The notes under the pieces are model-generated. The model searched no databases, was not told the origin of the DNA, and saw only the letters and a program-made list of their open reading frames with translations. DNA of 54,045 nt from Reyranella sp. (GTDB taxonomy: Bacteria > Pseudomonadota > Alphaproteobacteria > Reyranellales > Reyranellaceae), in contig JAKFVH010000192.1 of the NCBI GenBank assembly GCA_021732285.1, positions 1 to 54,045 of the forward strand, read 5' to 3'. Shown here piece by piece: positions 44,889-53,541 of this stretch. Within the stretch, counting starts at the first letter, position 1; every line of letters begins with the position of its first letter. Both the position numbers and the translations under genes were made by a program.

Positions 44889-46178
44889 CTAGTCGTCCAG
44901 GGCGTCTTCGAGGGTACGCAGGCCGGGCCGCTTGGCCGAGACCAGCACGGCCATGTTCCCGGGCTTGTGCTGGTTCTTCCACATCTTGGTGTGGGCCTTC
45001 GGGATATCGGCCCAGTCGAAGACCTCGCTCATGCAGGGATCGATGCGGCGCTCGATCACCAGCTGGTTGGCCTGGCTCGCCTGCAGCAGGTTGGCGAAGT
45101 GGCTGCCCTGGATGCGCTTCTGGCGCATCCACACGAAGCGGGCATCCATGGTGAGGTTGTAGCCGGTGGTGCCGGCGCAGAAGACCACCATGCCGCCGCG
45201 CTTCACGATGTTGCACGACACCGGGAAGGTCTGCTCGCCGGGATGCTCGAACACGAAGTCGACGTCGTTGCCCTTGCCGGTGATCTCCCAGATGGCCGCG
45301 CCGAACTTGCGCACCTTCTTCATGTACTCGGCGTAGCCCTTCTGGTCGTCGACATCGGGCAGCTGGCCCCAGCAGTCGAAGTCGTTGCGGTTGATGACGC
45401 CCTTGGCGCCGAGCTGCATGACGAAGTCGGTCTTGGACGGATCGGAGATCACGCCGATCGCGTTGGCGCCCGCCGTGGCAATCAACTGCACGGCCATCGA
45501 GCCGATGCCGCCCGCCGCACCCCACACCAGCACGTTGTGGCCGGGCCGCAGGATGTGCGGGCGATGGCCGAACAGCATGCGGTAGGCGGTGGCGAGGGTG
45601 AGCGTGTACGACGCGCTCTCTTCCCAGGTGAGATGCTGCGCGCGCTTCATCAGCTGGCGCGCCTGCACCTTGCAGAACTGGGCGAACGAGCCGTCCGGCG
45701 TCTCGTAGCCCCAGATGCGCTGGCTGGTGGAGAACATCGGATCGCCGCCGTTGCACTCCTCGTCGTCACCGTCGTCCTGGTTACAGTGGATGACGACCTC
45801 GTCGCCGACCTTCCAGCGCTTCACCTTGGCGCCGACCGCCCAGACGATGCCCGAGGCATCCGAGCCCGCGATGTGGAACGGCTGCTTGTGCACGTCGAAG
45901 GGAGAGATCGGCAGACCGAGCCCGGCCCAGACGCCGTTGTAGTTGACGCCGGCGGCCATCACGAGGACCAGCACCTCGTCCTCGCCGATCGTGTGCGTGG
46001 GCACGACCTCGAGCTGCATGGACTGCTCGGGCGGGCCGTGACGATCGCGCCGGATGACCCAGGCGTACATGTTCTTTGGCACGTGCCCAAGCGGCGGGAT
46101 CTCGCCGATCTCGTAGAGATCCTTCTTCGGCTGATTGGCCGTCGGATGCTCGCGCATCGGGAAGGCGACAACGGACAT
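44889..46178 (-). CDS. ccr: Crotonyl-CoA carboxylase/reductase
   Basis: Ccr reductively carboxylates crotonyl-CoA to ethylmalonyl-CoA with NADPH, the key step of the ethylmalonyl-CoA pathway. It has 429 residues from the ATG at 46178 (AGAGGAG upstream), the usual length. It is an MDR-fold protein with KKDLYEIGEIPPLGHVPKNM, AAGVNYNGVWAGLG, CNQDDGDDEECNGGDPM and the NADPH loop VWGAAGGIGSMAVQL. It is divergent from the LLM gene. GTGC-N3-GCAC (46230-46240) lies in its upstream region and might be a regulator site. Confidence 0.96.
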   Translation of the reverse strand: MSVVAFPMREHPTANQPKKDLYEIGEIPPLGHVPKNMYAWVIRRDRHGPPEQSMQLEVVPTHTIGEDEVLVLVMAAGVNYNGVWAGLGLPISPFDVHKQPFHIAGSDASGIVWAVGAKVKRWKVGDEVVIHCNQDDGDDEECNGGDPMFSTSQRIWGYETPDGSFAQFCKVQARQLMKRAQHLTWEESASYTLTLATAYRMLFGHRPHILRPGHNVLVWGAAGGIGSMAVQLIATAGANAIGVISDPSKTDFVMQLGAKGVINRNDFDCWGQLPDVDDQKGYAEYMKKVRKFGAAIWEITGKGNDVDFVFEHPGEQTFPVSCNIVKRGGMVVFCAGTTGYNLTMDARFVWMRQKRIQGSHFANLLQASQANQLVIERRIDPCMSEVFDWADIPKAHTKMWKNQHKPGNMAVLVSAKRPGLRTLEDALDD

Positions 46179-46347
46179 GGGATGTGACTCCTCTTGCAGT
46201 GCGGCAAAGCTATTGCTGCGCCAGCGAGAGTGCAACGCACAAATTACGTAAGGTTCCAAATGGTCGCGGGGAAAAACAATAAAATTACTCCCACCCTGCG
46301 GAAGTCACACATTGCGTCGGCCCTGGGCCGGAGGCACCCTCCCTCGA

Positions 46348-46365
46348 GGTAAACGGTCGTTTACC
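46348..46365. promoter_or_regulatory. TetR-type palindromic operator upstream of LLM gene
   Basis: GGTAAACG-GT-CGTTTACC is a perfect 8-bp inverted repeat around a 2-bp centre, 30 bp before the ATG of the LLM oxidoreductase. The form resembles TetR-family operators. No regulator gene is in the window beside it. Confidence 0.6.
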
Positions 46366-46395
46366 TGCAAGCGGTCCGAGTCCAGGGAGGAATGA

Positions 46396-47670
46396 ATGAA
46401 GCTCATGTGGTTCCACCTGATGCCGTACACGGAGCTTCCCGACGACTTCAACAAGAAGCATCCCTCGGTGTGGGTCGACATCCACTCGTCGCTGTTCGAC
46501 CCACACCGGGCGCATCACATGTACAACGACTTCATGGACGAGCTCGAATACGCGGCCGAAGTGGGCTTCGACGCCGTCTGCGTGAACGAGCACCATTCCA
46601 ACGGCTACGGGCTGATGCCCTCGCCCAACCTGATCGCGAGCTCACTGGCGCGCCGCACCACCGACACCGCGTTGTGCGTCATGGGCAACTCGCTGGCGCT
46701 CTACAATCCGCCGACGCGCGTGGCCGAAGAGTTCGCCATGATCGACTGCATCTCGGGCGGGCGGCTGATCGCGGGCTTCCCGGTCGGCTCGCCGATGGAC
46801 ACCTGCTACGCCTACGGCCAGAACCCGAGCAGCCTGCGCGAGCGCTACTACGAGGCGCATGATCTCGTGAAGAAGGCGTGGACCGAGAAGGAGCCCTTCG
46901 CCTTCTCCGGCCGCTACAACCAGCAGCGCTACGTCAACATCTGGCCGCGGCCGATCCAGAACGATCCGCATCCGCCGATCTGGATCCCGGGCGGCGGCTC
47001 GATCGAGACGTGGCGGTGGTGCGCGGAGATGGACTACGTCTACTGCTATCTCTCGTACTACGGCTACAAGGCCGGGCTCACGACCATGCAGGGCTTCTGG
47101 AACGAGATGGCCAAGCTCGGCAAGGATCGCAATCCCTACCGCGCGGGCTTCCTGCAATTCGTCGGCGTCGCCGAAAGCCGCCAGCAGGCGCTCGATCTCT
47201 ATTCCGAGCCGGCGGAATACTTTTATGGCCGCTGCCTGCATGTCGATCCGCGCTTCGCGCTGCCGCCGGGCTACACGACCGAGGCGACGCAGCGCGCCGG
47301 CATCGAAGGCATGATGACCAAGGCTGCCAACCTCGCCAATCCGTCGACCAAGGCGGCGCTGAAGGCGACCAACATGAAGGACATCGTCGACGGCGGCTAT
47401 GTGCTGATCGGCTCGCCCGACGAGGTGGTCGAGCAGATCCGCCACGTCGGCACCAGCCTCAATGTCGGCCATCTCATGCTGCTCTTGCAGTACGGCAACA
47501 TGAGCAAGGACGTCACCAAGTACAACACGCGCCTGTTCGCCGAGAAGGTGATGCCCAAGGTCAAGGACCTGTTCGGCGACTGGGAAGACAAGTGGTGGCC
47601 CAAGCCGATGGCGAAGGGCCAACGCGCCGCCGTCCCCGCCTTCCGCCCGCAGCTCGCCGCCGCGGAGTAG
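46396..47670 (+). CDS. LLM-class flavin-dependent oxidoreductase
   Basis: This 424-residue luciferase-like TIM-barrel FMN monooxygenase has VCVNEHHSNGYGLMPSPNLIA, SGGRLIAGFPVGSPMD and IWIPGGGSIETWRW. GGAGG precedes the ATG. It is followed 4 bp later by an alpha/beta hydrolase gene, and a palindromic operator precedes it. The pair could oxidise and then hydrolyse one substrate (inference). The substrate is unknown. Confidence 0.9.
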   Translation: MKLMWFHLMPYTELPDDFNKKHPSVWVDIHSSLFDPHRAHHMYNDFMDELEYAAEVGFDAVCVNEHHSNGYGLMPSPNLIASSLARRTTDTALCVMGNSLALYNPPTRVAEEFAMIDCISGGRLIAGFPVGSPMDTCYAYGQNPSSLRERYYEAHDLVKKAWTEKEPFAFSGRYNQQRYVNIWPRPIQNDPHPPIWIPGGGSIETWRWCAEMDYVYCYLSYYGYKAGLTTMQGFWNEMAKLGKDRNPYRAGFLQFVGVAESRQQALDLYSEPAEYFYGRCLHVDPRFALPPGYTTEATQRAGIEGMMTKAANLANPSTKAALKATNMKDIVDGGYVLIGSPDEVVEQIRHVGTSLNVGHLMLLLQYGNMSKDVTKYNTRLFAEKVMPKVKDLFGDWEDKWWPKPMAKGQRAAVPAFRPQLAAAE

Positions 47671-47674
47671 TTTC

Positions 47675-48466
47675 ATGCCGAATAGCTTGAATGGGCCGAA
47701 GACGAGCACCGTCGAAATCAACGGCTTCCCCTGCCGCGTCTGGACCAAAGGCAGCGGACCAAAGCTCGGCTTCCTCGCGGGCCTGGGCGGCCTGCCGCGC
47801 TGGCTGCCGTTCCTCGATCGGCTGGCGGAGACACGCACGGTGATCGCGCCGTCGCTGCCGGGCTATCCCGGCGCCACCGGGCACACCGAGCTCGACACGC
47901 ACCTCGACTGGGTGCTGGCGGTGCGCCAGCTCATCGACAAGAGCGGTTTGGCCGGCGCCGACCTTTTAGGCGCCTCGGTGGGCGGCGCGTTCGCGGCCGA
48001 GATGGCGGCGATCTTCCCCGCGCACGTGCGCAAGCTCTGCCTGATCGCACCGTTCGGACTGTTCGACGACAAGGAGCCGGCCGCCGATCCATGGGCGCAG
48101 CGCCGCGACAACGTCCCAGGCCTGATGTGCGCCGACGGCGCGAAATGGACGGCCCTGGTGGCGCCACCCGACGGCGCCAACTCGGTCGAATGGCCGATCG
48201 AGATGACGCGCGCCTCCGAAGCCGCTGCCCGCGCCTTCTGGCCGCTCGGCAACACGCGGCTGGAAAAGCGGCTTGGCCTGATCGCGGCGCCGACCCTGAT
48301 CCTGTGGGGCGAGCGCGACGCCGTGCTGCCGCCGAGCTATGCGAAAAAGTTCGCCAACGGCATCAACGGCTCGACCAGGGTGCAGACCGTGGCCGATGCC
48401 GGCCATCTCGCCTACCTCGACCAGCCCGACGCGGTGGCCCGCGCCGTCCTGGCACATTTTGCCTGA
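47675..48466 (+). CDS. Alpha/beta-fold hydrolase
   Basis: This 263-residue hydrolase has the nucleophile elbow GASVGG (Ser near 91), an acid in LWGERDAVLPP and a catalytic His in DAGHLAYLDQPD. It starts 4 bp after the LLM stop and is probably co-transcribed. Its 3' end is followed by the hairpin repeats at 48533-48658. Confidence 0.88.
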   Translation: MPNSLNGPKTSTVEINGFPCRVWTKGSGPKLGFLAGLGGLPRWLPFLDRLAETRTVIAPSLPGYPGATGHTELDTHLDWVLAVRQLIDKSGLAGADLLGASVGGAFAAEMAAIFPAHVRKLCLIAPFGLFDDKEPAADPWAQRRDNVPGLMCADGAKWTALVAPPDGANSVEWPIEMTRASEAAARAFWPLGNTRLEKRLGLIAAPTLILWGERDAVLPPSYAKKFANGINGSTRVQTVADAGHLAYLDQPDAVARAVLAHFA

Positions 48467-48532
48467 TCACGTTCAATTTTCCGCCCGGCTTCGTGGTTGC
48501 GTCGGCGGTTCGGATCGCTATTGTCCGGCGCG

Positions 48533-48658
48533 TAGAGCGTTTTCCGAGACGATGGAGCCGCAGACGGCTCCATCGTCTCGGAAAATCGCGCGCAAGAGAT
48601 TGAGGTTTCAACGGGCACATTCCGTCCGGCTGTATCCAGCCGGACGGAATGTGCTCTA
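48533..48658. repeat. Double-hairpin repeat unit bounded by TAGAGC/GCTCTA
   Basis: Two perfect hairpins lie inside inverted TAGAGC (48533-48538) and GCTCTA (48653-48658) ends. The first has 21-bp arms (48540-48560 / 48565-48585) with loop CAGA. The second has 18-bp arms (48615-48632 / 48637-48654) with loop TATC. Both contain a TTCCG near the outer end of the arm. It looks like a miniature repetitive element and may terminate transcription of the hydrolase gene. Confidence 0.75.
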
Positions 48659-48681
48659 GGGGTTTTGCGAGGTAGAGGCCG

Positions 48682-49260
48682 ATGACAATCCGTTCGATGA
48701 GCGTTTCGCTGGTGGCAGCGGTGCTGACGATGGGGACGATCCTGCCGGCATCGGCCCAGGTGACGGCCGTGCCGCGCGAGGGCGTGGCCTTCAACGACTC
48801 CGTCACGGCGCGGGTCAAGATCGAGACGGTCGATGCCGACGATGGGACGGTGGCCTTCACCCTGCCCGACGGACAGGTCCTGGTCCTGGCGGTCAGCCCG
48901 AGCGTCCGCAACCTTGCAGCCATCGCCGACGGCTCGACAGCCAACGTCACCTATACCCAGGTCGTGACCATGCTGAACCTGCGCCAGAAGGGCCCGGGCT
49001 CCAAGGAAGCGCGGCGCGACCAGATGAACGTCAAGCCCAACAAGACCGACATCGACGCCGGCCGCTTCACGCTGACGGTCACGGCAGTCGACCTGCCGAA
49101 CAACACCGTGTCGGTGATCGAAGGCCCGGGCGGCCCGGTGCGGACCTACAAGGCCAACACCATCGCCAAGCAGGACATGCTGAAGAAGATCAAGGTCGGC
49201 GACGTGGTGATCGGCCTCACGACGCCGCTGATGGTGACGGCGATCTCGCCGGCCAACTAA
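48682..49260 (+). CDS. Secreted protein with duplicated beta module, unknown function
   Basis: This 192-residue protein has a signal peptide (residues 1 to about 25, ASAQ). The mature part looks like two copies of one beta-rich module, about 43-97 (VTARVKIETVDADDGTVAF) and 128-188 (FTLTVTAVDLPNNTVSVI). Each has a VD-x4-TV strand, a polar Gly turn and an I-x2-G end. No catalytic residue is evident. It could bind a ligand or metal in the periplasm. It is flanked on both sides by palindromic repeats. Confidence 0.72.
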   Translation: MTIRSMSVSLVAAVLTMGTILPASAQVTAVPREGVAFNDSVTARVKIETVDADDGTVAFTLPDGQVLVLAVSPSVRNLAAIADGSTANVTYTQVVTMLNLRQKGPGSKEARRDQMNVKPNKTDIDAGRFTLTVTAVDLPNNTVSVIEGPGGPVRTYKANTIAKQDMLKKIKVGDVVIGLTTPLMVTAISPAN

Positions 49261-49288
49261 GCCGGAGCGGCAGCCGTCCAAACCGAAT

Positions 49289-49400
49289 GACCTCATCCTG
49301 AGGAGGCGCGAAGCGCCGTCTCGAAGGATGGGCAACAAAGGCGGTGCTCGTTCCCACCCTTCGAGACGCGGTCCTACGGACCGCTCTTCAGGGTGAGGTC
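49289..49400. repeat. Palindromic repeat between convergent genes
   Basis: Outer arms GACCTCATCCTGAGGAG and the inverse of CTCTTCAGGGTGAGGTC match. A second stem is GTCTCGAAGGATGGG against CCCACCCTTCGAGAC. Tips are GGCGC-gaa-GCGCC on the left and CGGTCC-tac-GGACCG on the right: different but each self-complementary. This resembles a repeat common in alphaproteobacterial genomes (from memory). Confidence 0.8.
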
Positions 49401-49406
49401 TTACTC

Positions 49407-50177
49407 CTAGAGAGACAGCGGCAAGACCAGCCGCTCCCTGTACATCATCTCCCGATGCTCGAGCAGCATCGGGTCGAGCGCCGCGGCGGTCGCCGCGTCG
49501 AGCGTCTCCAAGGCGGCGCGTGAGCCTGCATCCATCGCGCACTGCGCGTGCGGCAGGGGCGCAAACAGCGCCATGAAAGTCGCGCTGTAGACATCGACTG
49601 CCGTCAAAGCATCGCCGACATAATAGCGGCTGCCGGCCGCCTTCTGCGCCTTGAGCCGCGCCGCCAGCATCCCGAGCAGTGCTGCGACACGCGCGCCTGC
49701 CGCGCTGCCGGTTTCGGGGCTGTGGCCGTATTTCTTGGCAAGGTACCCCGCGACGCGCGGCGCAAAGCCGCCGGCGCCCTGCAAGCCCGCATGGACCAAC
49801 TGCAGGCGGCGCGTCCAGCCCAGCCCCTCCTCGCCACAGATCTCATGGGCGAGGCCGAAGACCAGCGCGCGCTCCGCGGCATCCTTCGGCAGCAGCGCCG
49901 GCGTCGGCGCCAGGCGCTCGGCCAGCAGCAGGATCTCCGCCCAGCCGGCGCGTGGCTTGTCATCGTCGTAGATCGCGACCGGGCCGGAGCGCTGGCCGGC
50001 CCAGTCCTTGAGCGGCTCGCTGTCATAGACGAGCCGCACCGCGGTCCAGTCGATGCCCTTGATGTGCAGGATGCCCTTGGCAGCTTCGCCCCACGGGCTC
50101 GCGATGCCGCCGACCACGACCATGCGCCATCCGCGGCGCGCGATCGCCACGTCGACGCTCACATACGCGAAGGGCAT
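49407..50177 (-). CDS. Glutathione S-transferase-like protein
   Basis: This protein of up to 256 residues has a thioredoxin-like N-terminal part (VVGGIASPWGEAAKGILHIKGIDW) and a helical C-terminal part with AAGSRYYVGDALTAVDVYSA, the GST C-domain signature. The family-like sequence begins at an internal ATG (50123, MVVVGGIASPW), which may be the true start; the upstream ATG at 50177 follows the DUF427 stop directly. Substrate and role are unknown. Confidence 0.72.
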   Translation of the reverse strand: MPFAYVSVDVAIARRGWRMVVVGGIASPWGEAAKGILHIKGIDWTAVRLVYDSEPLKDWAGQRSGPVAIYDDDKPRAGWAEILLLAERLAPTPALLPKDAAERALVFGLAHEICGEEGLGWTRRLQLVHAGLQGAGGFAPRVAGYLAKKYGHSPETGSAAGARVAALLGMLAARLKAQKAAGSRYYVGDALTAVDVYSATFMALFAPLPHAQCAMDAGSRAALETLDAATAAALDPMLLEHREMMYRERLVLPLSL

Positions 50178-50465
50178 CTAGCGGACGTCGACGTCTTCCC
50201 AGAAGCCGATCCAGTGGTCGACCGGCTTCATCTTTTCCTGCGGCGCCTCGTAGGACCACGCCGCGCGCGGGCTGAGCGCCTCGCCTTCGACCACGTCATA
50301 GAACTGCACGCCGTGCGGGCACTTCAGGTCGTTCTCCGTCTTGGGCGTGCTTTTAAGCAGGTCCATGCGCACGGTGTCGCGCGGGAAATAGATGTAGCCA
50401 CCGACCTCGAGCGTGCGGTCGCTCTCGGCGATCGTCTTGCCGTGCCATGTCGCGGTATGGGCCAT
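50178..50465 (-). CDS. DUF427-domain protein
   Basis: This 95-residue protein matches DUF427: TIAESDRTLEVGGYIYFPRD, then PHGVQFYDVV and AAWSYEAP. The fold is a small beta barrel; the function is not established. It is followed directly by the GST-like gene. A 13-bp perfect palindrome lies 12 bp upstream of its start. Confidence 0.88.
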   Translation of the reverse strand: MAHTATWHGKTIAESDRTLEVGGYIYFPRDTVRMDLLKSTPKTENDLKCPHGVQFYDVVEGEALSPRAAWSYEAPQEKMKPVDHWIGFWEDVDVR

Positions 50466-50476
50466 CGGTCGCGTTC

Positions 50477-50504
50477 CCTAATGGTGAGGTGCCTCACCAT
50501 TAGG
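50477..50504. promoter_or_regulatory. 28-bp perfect palindrome upstream of DUF427 gene
   Basis: CCTAATGGTGAGG (50477-50489) and CCTCACCATTAGG (50492-50504) flank a TG centre. The symmetry and place, 12-39 bp before the ATG, suggest an operator for a dimeric repressor. A transcript hairpin is the alternative. No regulator gene is adjacent. Confidence 0.6.
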
Positions 50505-50535
50505 TGATGACGCGAGCGGCGCTTTCAAGCGGTTT

Positions 50536-50828
50536 TCAGGCCGCGCGGGCGGCGATCGGCTCCGGCAGGGTTGCCTTCATTCTCGGCCGCTCGCTCATCT
50601 CGCGCATCCAGCGCGCGAGGTTGGGCGAGGCCTCGCCGATTTCCCTGAGGCCGGGCACGGCCGGGAAATTGAACGCGATTGGCGCGAGGAACAGATCCGC
50701 CGCGGTCGCGATGTCGCCCACGAGGTAGCGGCTTTCGCCGAGCCGGCGGTCGAACACCGGCACGACCTCCTTCGCCTTGGCGAGGTACTTGTCGGCCATC
50801 TCCTGCGGCACCGGCAGGAAGCCGTGCG
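50536..50828 (-). pseudogene. 5'-truncated glutathione S-transferase gene
   Basis: The frame encodes only a GST C-terminal domain: PVPQEMADKYLAKAKEV, ESRYLVGDIATAADLFLAP and SPNLARWMREM. A GTG at 50811 could start a 91-residue fragment. The thioredoxin-like N-terminal half, with the glutathione site, is absent. Homology stops near 50824-50832, where the truncated thioesterase begins on the other strand. Confidence 0.65.
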
Positions 50829-51515
50829 GCGCCGTCCTCGCTGATCTGCTGGGCGGTCGAGCGCCTGCCGGCGCCCACGCCGATGCGCGTGGCGCGGCTC
50901 ACCGTCGATTTGATGCGGCCGGTGCCGGTGGCGCCGCTCACCATCGAAACCGAGCTGCTGCGCGAGGGCCGCAAGATCCAGCTCGTGTCGGTGCGATTGC
51001 TGGCCGCCGGCACCGAGGTGGTGTGCGCCACCGTGCTGCGCGTGCGGCGACTGGAGCAGGTCCTGCCCGTCGAGGCGCCGTGGCCGCCGATCGACGTCAA
51101 GAGTCCCGAGGACAGCCACGACCCGACGGAGAGCGGCCTGTCGCAGACGCCTTTCCTGTCCGGCCTGGAGATGCGGGTGGCCAAGGGCTCGTTCCGCACG
51201 CCTGGCCCTGCAGCGGTGTGGTATCGCGCGACGCGGCCGATCGTCGACGGCGCACCCTTGTCGCCCTTGATGCGCGCCGCCATCGCCGCCGATTTCTGCA
51301 ACGGCACCTCGGCCGTGCTCGACTTCACCAAGTGGACATTCATCAACGGCGACCTCACGCTCAGCCTGGCGCGCGAGCCGGTGGGCGACTGGGTGCTTTT
51401 GGACGCCGAGACCTGGGCGGGGCCCGATTCGATCGGCATCGCCGCCGCGCGGCTCGCCGACCGCGACGGCTATTTCGGCCGCGCCGTGCAGAGCGTGCTG
51501 TTCGAGAAGCGCTAG
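50829..51515 (+). pseudogene. 5'-truncated acyl-CoA thioesterase-like gene
   Basis: The frame enters at PSSLICWAVERLPAPTP and continues as a TesB-like double-hotdog thioesterase (MRVARLTVDLMRPVPV, KGSFRTPGPAAVWYR, TFINGDLTLSL, LLDAETWAGPDSIG). The usual 40-50 N-terminal residues, including the HGG loop, are missing. An internal ATG at 50881 could give a shortened product, but the first hotdog strand would be lost. The breakpoint coincides with that of the divergent GST fragment. Confidence 0.68.
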
Positions 51516-51595
51516 CCACCTACGCTGCGATGCAGCTTCGGTGGCCTGAGATGCATGCTTGGGTTAAGTCCTTCGTAGCTCCGCAGGAGCGAAGG
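51515..51595. repeat. Two small imperfect hairpins after the thioesterase fragment
   Basis: GCCACC (51515-51520) pairs with GGTGGC (51540-51545) around GCTGC/GCAGC. CCTTCG-TA-GCTCC (51570-51582) pairs with GGAGCGAAGG (51586-51595) around GCA. Such short hairpins may terminate transcription or be fragments of the palindromic repeat families. Confidence 0.45.
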
Positions 51596-51614
51596 GGGGC
51601 TGAAGGAGGCTCTC

Positions 51615-51926
51615 ATGCTGGTCGTGCTCGCCGAGGCAAGGTTCGATGCCTCACAGATGGACAAGGTCCGCGCCGTCGCCCGGCCGATGATCGAAGCCTC
51701 GCGCGCCGAGCCGGGCTGTGGGGGCTACGACTATGCCGTCGACATGCTCGAGCCCGACCTGATGCGCGTGCGCGAGCTGTGGCGCGACGAGCAGGCGCTG
51801 AAAGATCACTTCGCCACGCCGCACATGGCGGCGTTCCTGAAAGGCCTGCGCGAGCTCAGGCCCGTGTCCGTCACCGTGAAGTGCTACGAGCTCGGCCCCG
51901 AGCGGAAGATGCCGAACGCGGCGTGA
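51615..51926 (+). CDS. ABM-domain protein, putative quinol monooxygenase
   Basis: This 103-residue antibiotic-biosynthesis-monooxygenase domain protein has VLAEARFD...ARPMIEASRAEPGCGGYDYAVD, ELWRDEQALKDHFATPHMAAF. AAGGAGG lies upstream of the ATG. Relatives such as YgiN act on quinols or polyketides as cofactor-free dimers. The ligand is unknown. Confidence 0.87.
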   Translation: MLVVLAEARFDASQMDKVRAVARPMIEASRAEPGCGGYDYAVDMLEPDLMRVRELWRDEQALKDHFATPHMAAFLKGLRELRPVSVTVKCYELGPERKMPNAA

Positions 51927-51927
51927 C

Positions 51928-52054
51928 GGGAGCGCGGGCCTCCGGCCCGCTCATGGTCTTCGTCTTCCGGACCGCGCGCGTCTCGCGCGCCTCATGAGCG
52001 CGCGGGACGCGCGCGGTCCGGAAGATCATGAGCGGGCCGGAGGCCCGCGCTCCC
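51928..52054. repeat. Nested palindromic repeat between ABM and cysS
   Basis: Outer arms GGGAGCGCGGGCC.../...GGCCCGCGCTCCC are the same family as 2481-2540. The outer apex is split between CTCATG (51950-51955) and CATGAG (52027-52032) by a second palindrome with CTTCCGGACCGCGCG arms. The inner apex is CTCATGAG (51991-51998). It fills the gap between the convergent stops. Confidence 0.8.
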
Positions 52055-52056
52055 AG

Positions 52057-53388
<1,332 letters not shown>

Positions 53389-53541
53389 GATCCCTATTCC
53401 CCGATCAAGACGGTACGAAGCCCGAACGCCTCCAGTCGAGGCGGGACTTCAGTTACATCGCGCAGACACCGCGCCGGGGATCAGGAACAGCGACATTTCG
53501 GTAGTTTATCCGACTGGTTCTTTTCGTGCAAATGCACGCCG

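Noticed and set aside
53389..53541. Possible yybP-ykoY manganese riboswitch before the UPF0016 gene
   Set aside because: The gene family makes it worth looking for, but the conserved loops of that riboswitch are not visible.
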